From assembly GCF_036170895.1 (NCBI RefSeq), contig NZ_CP108036.1:372001-436000 (forward strand): DNA of 64,000 nucleotides, given 5' to 3'. Of the stretch, positions 46,324 to 54,513 are shown one piece after another. The first letter of the stretch is position 1, and every line of letters begins with the position of its first letter. The position numbers and the translations under genes are program-made. Origin of the DNA: Streptomyces erythrochromogenes. GTDB taxonomy: Bacteria > Actinomycetota > Actinomycetes > Streptomycetales > Streptomycetaceae. The notes beneath the pieces were generated by a model that saw only the letters and a program-made list of their open reading frames with translations, ran no database searches and was not told where the DNA came from.

Positions 46324-48400
46324 GGAGATGCCGCTGGAGGACCTGATCAGCAGCGCCGCCCAGGACGCCGGCGGATGGCTGGGCGCCCTGCCGGTGGCGC
46401 TCATGGCCACCGGCGGCGACGGGACGATCGTGCGCTGGAACCACGGCGCGCAGGAGCTGCTGGGCTACTCCCCGCCCCAGGTGCTCGGACGGCACATCGC
46501 GGATCTGCTCCACCCCGGCGCCGACCGCAGCCTGGGCCGTTCCCTGTGGGAGACGGCGGCGACCGGCCGCGGGGTGATGGGCACGGTCACCGCCTGGCAC
46601 CGCGACGGTCACCCCCTGGAGCTGGAGATCTGGGCCTGCCCCGTACCCGACCGCCGCCACGGCACCTCGGCCGTGCTGGTGTTCGCCGCGGACGCGCACG
46701 CGGCGCGCCGGATCCGGGGGGCCTCGGCGGTGTGGGACGGCCTGTTCGCCCGCTCGCCCGTCGGGATCGCGGTCCTCGACACGCAGCTGCGGTTCCTCCA
46801 GGTCAACGCGGCGCTCGAGGCGATGAACGGTCTGACGGAGTCCGCCCACGTGGGCCGGCGGCTCGCAGAGGTGCTGCCGGAGGTGAACGCGGGCGAGATG
46901 GAAGAAGCCATGCGCCAGGTACTGGAGACCGGCGAACCGGTCCTCAACCGCCGGCGCAGCGGCCGCACCCCCGCCGACCCGGACCACGACCACGTGTGGG
47001 CGTGCTCCTACGTACGGGTGGAGGACCCCGGCGGCCGGCCGATCGGGGTGATCGCCTCCCTGCTCGACATCACCACGCAGCAGCGCGACCACACCGAGGC
47101 CGAGGCCGGGCGCCGTCGGCTGGCCCTGCTCACCGAGGCCAGTTCCCGGATCGGCGCCAGCCTGGACCTCGAACGCACCGCGCAGGAGCTGGCCGACCTC
47201 GCCGTCCCGCACCTCGCCAGTGCCGTCACCGTCGACGTGCTGGACTCGCTCGCGCAGGGCAACGAGCCGGGCATGGGGTTGACCGGGGGTGTCGCGCTGC
47301 GGCGTCTGGGCAAGGCCCCGCTGACGGGCACCGCGGTCACCCAGATCCTCGCTCCGCTGGGCCGGACGCTCACCTTCCCCGCGACCGCCCCGTACACCCA
47401 GGCCCTCGCGGCCCGCCAGCCGTTCCTGATGGCCCATCTCGACGCCATGGCCGTCGCGTCGGCCGCCCGGCACACCCCCAAGCCCGCGCAGCTGGTCGAG
47501 ACGGGCGTGCACTCGTTCATGATGGTCCCGCTCATCGCGCGCGGTCTCGTCCTCGGTGTGGCCTCCTTCTACCGCACCCGGCCCTTCGAGCCCTTCGGAT
47601 CCGACGACGTCACCCTCGCCGGCGAACTCGCCGCCCGGGCCGCCATCAGCATCGACAACGCCCGCCTCTACCACCACGAGCACGAGACCGCCGTCGTGTT
47701 GCAGCGCAGCATGCTGCCGCAGCACGTCACGCCGCCGCCGGGCATCGAGATCGCCCACCGCTACCTGCCGGCCAGTGACGTCAACGAGGTCGGCGGGGAC
47801 TGGTACGACGTCGTCCCGCTCGCCGGAGGCAGGGCCGGTCTGCTCATGGGGGACGTGATGGGGCACGGCATCGCGGCCGCCGCGGTGATGGGGCGCCTGT
47901 CCGCGACCGTCCGCGCCCTCGCGCGCCTCGACATGCCGCCGACGGCGCTGCTCCACCAGCTGGAGGCGACCCTCGCCGATCTGGCGGAGCCGATGCTCGC
48001 GACGTTCCTGTACGTGGTCTGCGACCCGGCCACCGGCCACTGCACGATCACCCGGGCCGGCCACCCGCCTCCCGCGGTGGCGGAGCCCGACGGGACGGTC
48101 TACCTGGTCAAGACCCCGCCGGGGGCGCCGCTGGGCGTCGGCGGGGTCACCTTCACGACCACCGACATCACGCTCCCGAAGGGCAGCCTGCTCGTCCTGT
48201 ACACGGACGGGCTGATCGAGGCGCGCAACCGTGACATCGACGAGCGTCTGAGCGAGCTCACCGGCCTCCTGACGGAGCCCCTCCAGCCGCTCGACCACCT
48301 GTGCGACTCGCTGATCGCCCACCTCGTCCCGGCGTCCGCCGACGACGACATCGCCCTGCTGACGGCCCGCATCGGCGCGAACCACCCGGGCGGCCCCTGA
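46316..48400 (+). CDS. PAS-PAS-GAF SpoIIE-type protein phosphatase
   Basis: A 694-residue cytoplasmic signal protein: PAS domain 1 (about 20-125; GTIVRWNHGAQELLGYSPP), PAS 2 (about 140-255; LDTQLRFLQVNAALEAMNG), GAF (about 275-430) and a SpoIIE/PP2C phosphatase (about 455-690; VGGDWYDVVPL, LLMGDVMGHG, ITRAGHPPPAV, LVLYTDGLIEARNRD, DDDIALL) with the metal-binding aspartates. Such RsbU-like proteins dephosphorylate anti-anti-sigma factors. No transmembrane segment or kinase domain is present. The ATG at 46316 has AAGGAG 10 bases before it. It may be translationally coupled to a small upstream ORF. Confidence 0.92.
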   Translation: MHEEMPLEDLISSAAQDAGGWLGALPVALMATGGDGTIVRWNHGAQELLGYSPPQVLGRHIADLLHPGADRSLGRSLWETAATGRGVMGTVTAWHRDGHPLELEIWACPVPDRRHGTSAVLVFAADAHAARRIRGASAVWDGLFARSPVGIAVLDTQLRFLQVNAALEAMNGLTESAHVGRRLAEVLPEVNAGEMEEAMRQVLETGEPVLNRRRSGRTPADPDHDHVWACSYVRVEDPGGRPIGVIASLLDITTQQRDHTEAEAGRRRLALLTEASSRIGASLDLERTAQELADLAVPHLASAVTVDVLDSLAQGNEPGMGLTGGVALRRLGKAPLTGTAVTQILAPLGRTLTFPATAPYTQALAARQPFLMAHLDAMAVASAARHTPKPAQLVETGVHSFMMVPLIARGLVLGVASFYRTRPFEPFGSDDVTLAGELAARAAISIDNARLYHHEHETAVVLQRSMLPQHVTPPPGIEIAHRYLPASDVNEVGGDWYDVVPLAGGRAGLLMGDVMGHGIAAAAVMGRLSATVRALARLDMPPTALLHQLEATLADLAEPMLATFLYVVCDPATGHCTITRAGHPPPAVAEPDGTVYLVKTPPGAPLGVGGVTFTTTDITLPKGSLLVLYTDGLIEARNRDIDERLSELTGLLTEPLQPLDHLCDSLIAHLVPASADDDIALLTARIGANHPGGP

Positions 48401-48423
48401 GGCGGCCCGGGCGCGCCTCAGGG
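48395..48423. terminator. Terminator overlapping the phosphatase stop
   Basis: CCCTGAGGC and GCCTCAGGG are perfect 9-base arms around an 11-base GC-rich loop. The TGA of the phosphatase gene lies within the first arm, and the RNA ligase gene converges from the other side. Confidence 0.55.
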
Positions 48424-48432
48424 CCCCGCCGG

Positions 48433-49431
48433 TCACATGTGGCGGTCGGAGGCGTCGAAACGGGCCAGGGTGAGGGCTCCGGCGCGCAGGGAGTCCTCCA
48501 GGGCCCTCTGGACGGCCTCGTCCAGGCCGCCCAGCTCGTGGGCGACCTCCTCGGTGGCGTCGCGCGCGATCTCTGCGGCCAGCTCCCCGGGCGGGGTACG
48601 GGGTCCCAGCTTGCTGACGGCCGACGCTGCGCGGGCCGGGGTGAGCAGGCCGGTGCCGTGGGCGAGCAGCCAGCCGGGGACGCCCGCGGCGCCTTCGGGG
48701 GGCGTCTGGTAGGGGCGCGCGCCGTCGAAGCGTGCGTCCTCGGCGAAGGCGGGCTGCTTGGACTTGGCCATGGACCGGGCGGGCCCCCGCGACTCCCCCG
48801 CGGGTTTGACGACCAGGCCCTCCGCCAGGTTGTCCGGCAGCGCCGGCAGACCGAGCAGGCCGGGCAGCCGGGTCGGGAAGAGGACCGGCAGTTCCTGGAG
48901 CCGGGCGAGCGGCCCCTCGGCCAGCAGCGGCACGCAGAGCAGCCCTGCCGGGCCCGCCGCGGCGCGCAGGGTGCGGTCGCCGACCCAGCGCGGGCCGTCC
49001 TCGTCGGCGACGGTCGCGTCGAAGGGCAGCCAGATCAGATCGGGGGCGTACCAGACGCCGGTCTGGACGGCCGCCGCGCCCGGCACGGCCGGTACGTCGG
49101 GGTGGGGGTAGCGGCCGCCGGCCAGTTCGCCGTACAGGGTGACGGGCGCCGTGGGCGCGGCGCCGGTGGCGTCCCTCAGGTTGTGGGCGCAGCGGGTGGC
49201 CGCGACTGCCAGGGCGGGCCAGATCCGGCCGACGCCGAAGAAGTCGTCGAGTCCGCCGTCGCCGAGCAGCTCGCGCCGCTTGGCGGGGTGTGCGCCCGCC
49301 GCGTCGCAGACGACGGCGAAGTTCGCTCCGTGGATCTTCTCGTGGGCCACCCAGGTCCGGCCGCGGGCCTCTCCCAGCCGGGTGTTCGCGGGGATCTTCG
49401 GGTACGGGGACCAGTCGGTTTCACGGTGCAC
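48433..49431 (-). CDS. RNA ligase family protein (Rnl2-like)
   Basis: A 332-residue nucleotidyltransferase of the covalent ligase superfamily. The adenylated lysine motif is HEKIHGANFAVV (KxHG), a later TLYGELAGG fits motif III, and LAEGLVVKPAG fits motif IV with its Lys in motif V near MAKSKQPAF. This is the Rnl2/REL1-type RNA ligase signature, enzymes that seal nicks in duplex RNA. The C-terminal 70 residues are helical. It has no obvious partner gene. A DNA ligase role is unlikely because the OB-fold and NTase spacing differ. Confidence 0.8.
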   Translation of the reverse strand: MHRETDWSPYPKIPANTRLGEARGRTWVAHEKIHGANFAVVCDAAGAHPAKRRELLGDGGLDDFFGVGRIWPALAVAATRCAHNLRDATGAAPTAPVTLYGELAGGRYPHPDVPAVPGAAAVQTGVWYAPDLIWLPFDATVADEDGPRWVGDRTLRAAAGPAGLLCVPLLAEGPLARLQELPVLFPTRLPGLLGLPALPDNLAEGLVVKPAGESRGPARSMAKSKQPAFAEDARFDGARPYQTPPEGAAGVPGWLLAHGTGLLTPARAASAVSKLGPRTPPGELAAEIARDATEEVAHELGGLDEAVQRALEDSLRAGALTLARFDASDRHM

Positions 49432-49495
49432 CGGGCGATGGTAGCGATCACTGCCCGTGCCGGTCAGGTCCTTTTCGCCCCGCCGAGGGGCGCCG

Positions 49496-52276
49496 TCAGA
49501 GGGGGTCCACGTCCAGGAAGGCCGTGAGGACGGCCTCGCCGCCGCCCGGGGTGCCCGGCAGGGCCAGTTCCGCCCAGATGACCTTGCCCTCGGGCGTGTA
49601 GCGGGTGCCCCAGTGCTCGCTGAGCTGCGCCACGAGGAACAGTCCGCGCCCTCCCTCGTCCGTGGTGGCGGCGTAGCGCAGGTGGGGGGCGGTGCTGCTG
49701 CCGTCCCACACCTCGCAGGTCAGGTTGTGGTCGCGCAGGAGCCGTACCCGTACGGGCTCGCTTCCGTGCCGCAGCGCGTTCGTGATCAGCTCGCTGAGGA
49801 TCAGTTCCGCGGCGAAGCCGAGTTCCGTCAGGTCCCATTCCTCGAGCTTCTTGGCGGCGACGCTGCGCATGGCGCCGACGGCGCTCGGCTCGAAGGGCAC
49901 GTCCCACTGGGCGACCCGGTCGGGGCCGAGGGTCCGGGTCCGGGCGATGAGCAGGGCCACGTCGTCGGTCGGCCGGGCGGGGAGCATCATGTCGAGCACG
50001 GCCCGGCAGCTGTCGTGGGGGTCCCGGTCGGGGTGGCTCAGTGCCGCCCGGAGCAGTTCCAGGCCCTCGCCGATGTCCCGGGTCCGCTCCTCCACCAGGC
50101 CGTCGGTGTAGAGGACCAGCTGGCTGCCTTCGGCCAGGTCCAGTTCCGCGGTCTCGAAGGGCATGCCGCCCAGGCCCAGCGGGGGTCCGGCCGGCAGCTC
50201 GACGATCTGCGTGCGGCCGTCCGGGGCGACCAGGAGCGGAGGCAGATGGCCCGCCCGGGCCATGGTGCAGCGCTGGGACACCGGGTCGTAGATGGCGTAC
50301 AGGCAGGTGGCGCCGAGTACGCCGCCGTCCGCGTCGTCGGAGTCCCCGTTGTGGTCGTGGTCGATGCGCTGTACGAGGTCGTCCAGGCGGGCGAGGATCT
50401 CGTCGGGCGGCAGGTCGAGGGAGGAGAAATTGTGCACGGCGGTGCGCAGCCGGCCCATGGTGGCCGCGGCGTGCAGGCCGTGGCCGACGACGTCTCCGAC
50501 GACCAGGGCGACGCGGCTGCCGGGCAGCGGGATGACGTCGAACCAGTCGCCGCCGACCCCCGACTGGGCGGGCAGGTAGAAGTGCGCGACGTCCATGGCG
50601 CTCTGTTCGGGCAGCGCGCGTGGCAGCAGGCTGCGCTGGAGCGTCACGGCGAGGGCGTGTTCGCGGGTGTAGCGGCGGGCGTTGTCCATGCTGACGGCCG
50701 CGCGGGCGACGAGTTCCTCGGCGAGGGACAGCTCGTCCTCGTCGAAGGGCTCGTGTTTCTGCGACCGCCAGAAGTTGACCACTCCGAGGACGACGCCCCG
50801 GGCCATGAGGGGGGCCGCGATGAGCGAGTGGATGCCGTAGTCGACGATGGCGCGGGCCCGCGGCGGGTCCTGGGCCTGCCAGCCGGGCGCCTTCGACAGG
50901 TCGGGTACCAGTTCCGCCCGTCCGGTGCCGTAGCCGCGGGCCTGCGGGGTGGACGGCAGGAAGTCGATCAGCCGGCCGACGGGGTAGAGGGGGTGGTCGG
51001 AGCGGATGCCGCTGATCGCCGTGCGGCGCATGTCGGCGCCCGGGGCGGGCTCGTCGCCGTCGATGACCTGGTCGGCGAGGTCGACGGTGACGAAGTCCGC
51101 GAAGCGGGGCACGGCCACGGCGGCGAGTTCCTCGGCGGTGCGGACCACGTCGAGGGTGGTGCCGATGTCGCCGCCCGCGTCGTAGAGCAGTTTGAGGCGC
51201 CTGCGGGCCGTCTCGGCCCGGGTGGTCAGGATCTGCATCTCGGTCGAGTCGCGGATGGTGACCACCGCGCCCTCGGGCCGGCCGCGGGGATGGGTGGGCC
51301 GCTGGTTGACGACGAGCAGGCGGTCGCCGGAGCCGATCACCTCGTCGGTGGCCTCGCGGCCGGAGAGCAGCAGGTCCGACATCCGGCGCTCCAGGCCGGG
51401 CACGTCCCCGATGGGGCGGCCCTCGGCGTCCTCGGCCAGGCCGAGCAGGCGTTTGGCCTCGTCGTTGGCCAGCAGGAGCTGTCCGTCGCCGTCGGTGATC
51501 ACGACGCCTTCGCGGACGGCGTGGAGCACCGCGTCGTGGTGCTCGTACATGCGGGTCATCTCCTGCGTGCCGAGCCCGTGGGTCTGGCGGCGCAGGCGTC
51601 TGCTGATCAGCCAGGTGCCGACGGTCGCCAGGGCCAGGCCCGTGGCGATGGCCAGGAGGATGACCGGGAGCTGGCGGTCGAGGGCGCCGGTGACGTTCTC
51701 GACGGTCAGGCCGGCGGACACCAGGGCGACGACCTCGCCGCCGGGTCCCTTGACTGGGACCACCGCCTGGATCTCCTTGCCGAGGGGGCCCTCGACGCTC
51801 TCGGTGTGCACCTTGCCCTGCAGCGAGGGCTCGATGTTTCCGACGAACCGTTTCCCGATGCGGTCCGGCTGGGGATGGCTGTAGCGGATGCCGTTGGTGT
51901 CCATCACCACGATGAAGTCGACCCCGGCGGCCTTGCGCGTCTGCTCGGCGAGGGGTTGCAGGACCGTGGAGGGGTCGGACGTCTTCAGCGCGGGTTGGAG
52001 GCCCAGCTGGTGTGCGAAGGTCTCCGCGACGGCCACCGAGCGATTGCGTGCCTCGCGGTCGATGTCGTGCCGCGACTGGAGCACCAGGGCCAGCAGGGCT
52101 CCGGCCGCGAGCAGGACCACGATCGCCACCTGGAGGACGAATACCTGGCCGGCGACGCTTCTGAATCGGTTGCCTAGAGGTGACCGCACCGACGTGCCCG
52201 GCACGGGTGGCGACGAGGAATGGTCACGAACCCAGTTGTAGCACTTCCGGGCCTCCATGGCGCCCGGCATGCACAA
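49496..52276 (-). CDS. Membrane SpoIIE phosphatase with sensor, PAS, GAF and HATPase domains
   Basis: A 926-residue sensor. A first helix (QVFVLQVAIVVLLAAGALLA) and a second (ILLAIATGLALATVGTWLIS) bracket an outer sensor domain of the CHASE/sCache type (about 70-190; GVDFIVVMDTNGIRYSHP). Inside follow PAS (about 245-345), GAF (about 370-545), SpoIIE phosphatase (about 560-775; GVGGDWFDVIPL, VVGDVVGHG, YTDGLVEERTRD) and a C-terminal anti-sigma kinase-type HATPase (about 795-915; LILSELITNALRHG, DEGGRGLFLV). It could both phosphorylate and dephosphorylate an anti-anti-sigma partner. The start is uncertain (52258 possible). It is a large single-gene unit. Confidence 0.92.
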   Translation of the reverse strand: MCMPGAMEARKCYNWVRDHSSSPPVPGTSVRSPLGNRFRSVAGQVFVLQVAIVVLLAAGALLALVLQSRHDIDREARNRSVAVAETFAHQLGLQPALKTSDPSTVLQPLAEQTRKAAGVDFIVVMDTNGIRYSHPQPDRIGKRFVGNIEPSLQGKVHTESVEGPLGKEIQAVVPVKGPGGEVVALVSAGLTVENVTGALDRQLPVILLAIATGLALATVGTWLISRRLRRQTHGLGTQEMTRMYEHHDAVLHAVREGVVITDGDGQLLLANDEAKRLLGLAEDAEGRPIGDVPGLERRMSDLLLSGREATDEVIGSGDRLLVVNQRPTHPRGRPEGAVVTIRDSTEMQILTTRAETARRRLKLLYDAGGDIGTTLDVVRTAEELAAVAVPRFADFVTVDLADQVIDGDEPAPGADMRRTAISGIRSDHPLYPVGRLIDFLPSTPQARGYGTGRAELVPDLSKAPGWQAQDPPRARAIVDYGIHSLIAAPLMARGVVLGVVNFWRSQKHEPFDEDELSLAEELVARAAVSMDNARRYTREHALAVTLQRSLLPRALPEQSAMDVAHFYLPAQSGVGGDWFDVIPLPGSRVALVVGDVVGHGLHAAATMGRLRTAVHNFSSLDLPPDEILARLDDLVQRIDHDHNGDSDDADGGVLGATCLYAIYDPVSQRCTMARAGHLPPLLVAPDGRTQIVELPAGPPLGLGGMPFETAELDLAEGSQLVLYTDGLVEERTRDIGEGLELLRAALSHPDRDPHDSCRAVLDMMLPARPTDDVALLIARTRTLGPDRVAQWDVPFEPSAVGAMRSVAAKKLEEWDLTELGFAAELILSELITNALRHGSEPVRVRLLRDHNLTCEVWDGSSTAPHLRYAATTDEGGRGLFLVAQLSEHWGTRYTPEGKVIWAELALPGTPGGGEAVLTAFLDVDPL

Positions 52277-52315
52277 AGCGCGCCGGGAGTGTCACGCCTC
52301 GTCCCGTTCCGCCGC

Positions 52316-54202
52316 TCATGACGTACGGGGTGCGCCGGCGGCGCTGAGGTGCCGGGAGGGGGCGCTGGCGGGGGCGCCTGCGGGGGCGGGCGCGGCTTCG
52401 GCCGTCCGCGCGGCAGAGGGGGCCTCGGGGGCCGCCGGGGCCGCGGGCGTCGTCGGGGCCGGGGTCTTGGCTCCCTCGGGCACCTCCGGGGTGCAGACGA
52501 CCTCGTCGCGCGGGGTGTAGTGGGTCTGGAACTCCTCGTTTCGGACTTCCTTGCCGCCCTGGACGAAGACCCGGCCGACGGTCACGTCGAAGCCTTCGAG
52601 CGGGGTCTGGACCTCGCAGGTCGGTCCGTTCCCGGTGCGCTTCTCGGGCTGCGTGATGTTGGTGCGCGGTCCCTTGGTCGCGCGTATCTCGTCGTACTTC
52701 TTGGTGCCGAGGAGGGTGATGGTCAGCGAGGTGTCGGTGGATTCGGCCTGTATGTAGACGGCATTGCCGGAGTCGTTGATCCAGCGCAGGTCGAGGGTGC
52801 CCCACGCGACGGTGGCCTCGCGGCCCTCGGGGTAGCGTTCGATGTAGAAGGAGTGGGCGCCGTGCTCGACGGGCTTGAGTCCCGCGAAGAAGACGGCGTT
52901 GTACATGGTCGTGGCGACCGCGGAGACGCCGCCGCCGGGCGACTTCACGTACTGGCCGTCGTTGATCATGATGCCGTCGACGAAGCCGTTCTCCTTGGTG
53001 CGCTCACCGACCGTGCGGTTGAAGCTCCACTCCTTGCCCGGCTGGACGAGGGAGCCGTTGATGAGCTCGACGGCGCGGCCGATGTTGGTGCTGCGGTACG
53101 GGGCGGCCGGGAACTCGACGGTGAAGGAGGAGATCTTCTCCTTGATGCCGATCCGTCGTGCCTCCTCGCTGCTGAGCTCCGGCTGGACGGCCACGGTGGC
53201 GACCTCGCCGCTGCGGGCCGCGCCCGTGCGGGTCAGGAGCGGCAGGACGGCCTTGCCGAGCGCCTCCTCGGTGACCTTCCGGCCCGCACGGCTCTGCTGG
53301 GCCATGACCACGGTGCCGTCGGGGCCCACGCGGGGCGCGGCGTCGAGCGGCGGACGGCTGACCTCCTCGATCGGGCGGGCCACGGCGGGTTCGGCGAGCA
53401 GCCCCTTGGAGTCGAGGGCGGGGACGAGGCGGCCCTGGGCGTCGGGTCGCATCTTCAGGTGCTCGCCGAGCACGGCCGGGGTGATCGACATGCTCTGCCC
53501 GGCGACGGTGAGCGCGACGGGACCCGACATGGCCGGCTGGGCGAACTGCTTCAGGGCCCGTCCGGTCTCCTCGGCGCCGACGGCCGGCTCGGTGCGCTCG
53601 ACGGGCAGTACGACCGGGGCGGTGTCGGTCCGCAGGTAGGCGTCACGCAGGGTGCCCAGGGCCCGGTCCTCCACGAGGCTGATACCGGTCAGGGGGGTGA
53701 CGGCCTTCGCCGCGCCCTTCTCGAAGGCGATGGCGCCGTCGCGGGGTGCGCGGGCGGTGGTCTCGGCGATGCGGTCGACCGCGGCGCGGCCCTTCTGCTC
53801 GTCCGCGCGGATCACGGGTTCGAGGTCGCGCCGGCCGGAGGCGAAGAGGCCGCCGATGACGGTGACGGGGTCGTAGCCCTTGCGCACGGCGCGGTCGACG
53901 GTCGCGGCGGTGTCGAGGGACAGCCCGAGCGTGGCGGGATCGGCCTTCTCGACGCGGTCGCCGATCTTCATGGCGACGGGCGCGGCGGCGGTGGGGCCGA
54001 GCTCCCGGTCCAGCGTCCGGCGGGCCTGGGCGGCGGTCATGCCGCCGATGTCCACGCCGCGCACGCGCGTGCCCTGGTCGACGTCGCCGCCGGCCACGAG
54101 TCCGGTGACATAGAGGCCGCCCAGCCCGAGGACGACGGCTCCGCCCGCCACCATCGGCAGGGCCGTCCGCCGGTTGCCCGTCCAGCCGCGCACGCGTCCC
54201 AT
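52316..54202 (-). CDS. VanW family membrane protein
   Basis: A 628-residue envelope protein anchored by one N-terminal helix (LPMVAGGAVVLGLGGLYVTG). Two YoaR-like peptidoglycan-binding modules (about 60-360) precede the VanW domain (about 395-530), recognised by WSFNRTVGERTKENGFVD, VKSPGGGVSAVATTMYNAVF and HSFYIERYPEGREATVAWG. The C-terminal 80 residues are an Ala/Pro-rich tail. VanW proteins are linked to cell-wall and vancomycin-resistance loci, but no enzyme activity is established. ATG 54202 has GGGAG upstream and fits the helix better than the ATG at 54259. Confidence 0.88.
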   Translation of the reverse strand: MGRVRGWTGNRRTALPMVAGGAVVLGLGGLYVTGLVAGGDVDQGTRVRGVDIGGMTAAQARRTLDRELGPTAAAPVAMKIGDRVEKADPATLGLSLDTAATVDRAVRKGYDPVTVIGGLFASGRRDLEPVIRADEQKGRAAVDRIAETTARAPRDGAIAFEKGAAKAVTPLTGISLVEDRALGTLRDAYLRTDTAPVVLPVERTEPAVGAEETGRALKQFAQPAMSGPVALTVAGQSMSITPAVLGEHLKMRPDAQGRLVPALDSKGLLAEPAVARPIEEVSRPPLDAAPRVGPDGTVVMAQQSRAGRKVTEEALGKAVLPLLTRTGAARSGEVATVAVQPELSSEEARRIGIKEKISSFTVEFPAAPYRSTNIGRAVELINGSLVQPGKEWSFNRTVGERTKENGFVDGIMINDGQYVKSPGGGVSAVATTMYNAVFFAGLKPVEHGAHSFYIERYPEGREATVAWGTLDLRWINDSGNAVYIQAESTDTSLTITLLGTKKYDEIRATKGPRTNITQPEKRTGNGPTCEVQTPLEGFDVTVGRVFVQGGKEVRNEEFQTHYTPRDEVVCTPEVPEGAKTPAPTTPAAPAAPEAPSAARTAEAAPAPAGAPASAPSRHLSAAGAPRTS

Positions 54203-54283
54203 GTCACTCCCAGTGGCGCCGACCGTCTCCGGACGACGCGGGCCGCTCACGCGGCACATAGACGACAGATACCGCCAACCATG

Positions 54284-54303
54284 ATTGCCCCAAAAGGGGC
54301 AAT
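54284..54303. promoter_or_regulatory. Perfect 8-bp hairpin in divergent promoter
   Basis: ATTGCCCC, AAAA, GGGGCAAT form a perfect hairpin between the divergent VanW and Ser/Thr kinase genes. It may be an operator or a leader hairpin of the VanW transcript. Confidence 0.4.
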
Positions 54304-54513
54304 TGAGGGACGAATGTAATGGTTCTCACGATCCCGGCACCACCCCGGTGCGCCACCCCGCGATCGACAGGGCCCGGCGGTCGCGTGCACACGCCAAGGG
54401 GACCCCCGGCAGCCCCCCGGGGGCCAACTCGGCGCTCCACCAGGCTCGTTGCCCCAGTCCGATCATCGGGATAGATTCTGGAAAATGTTTCCGGTTCGAG
54501 CGGGGCAGGCGAC

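Noticed and set aside
49457..52177. Very long + strand frame opposite the membrane phosphatase
   Set aside because: Same artefact; the minus strand carries complete, recognisable domains.
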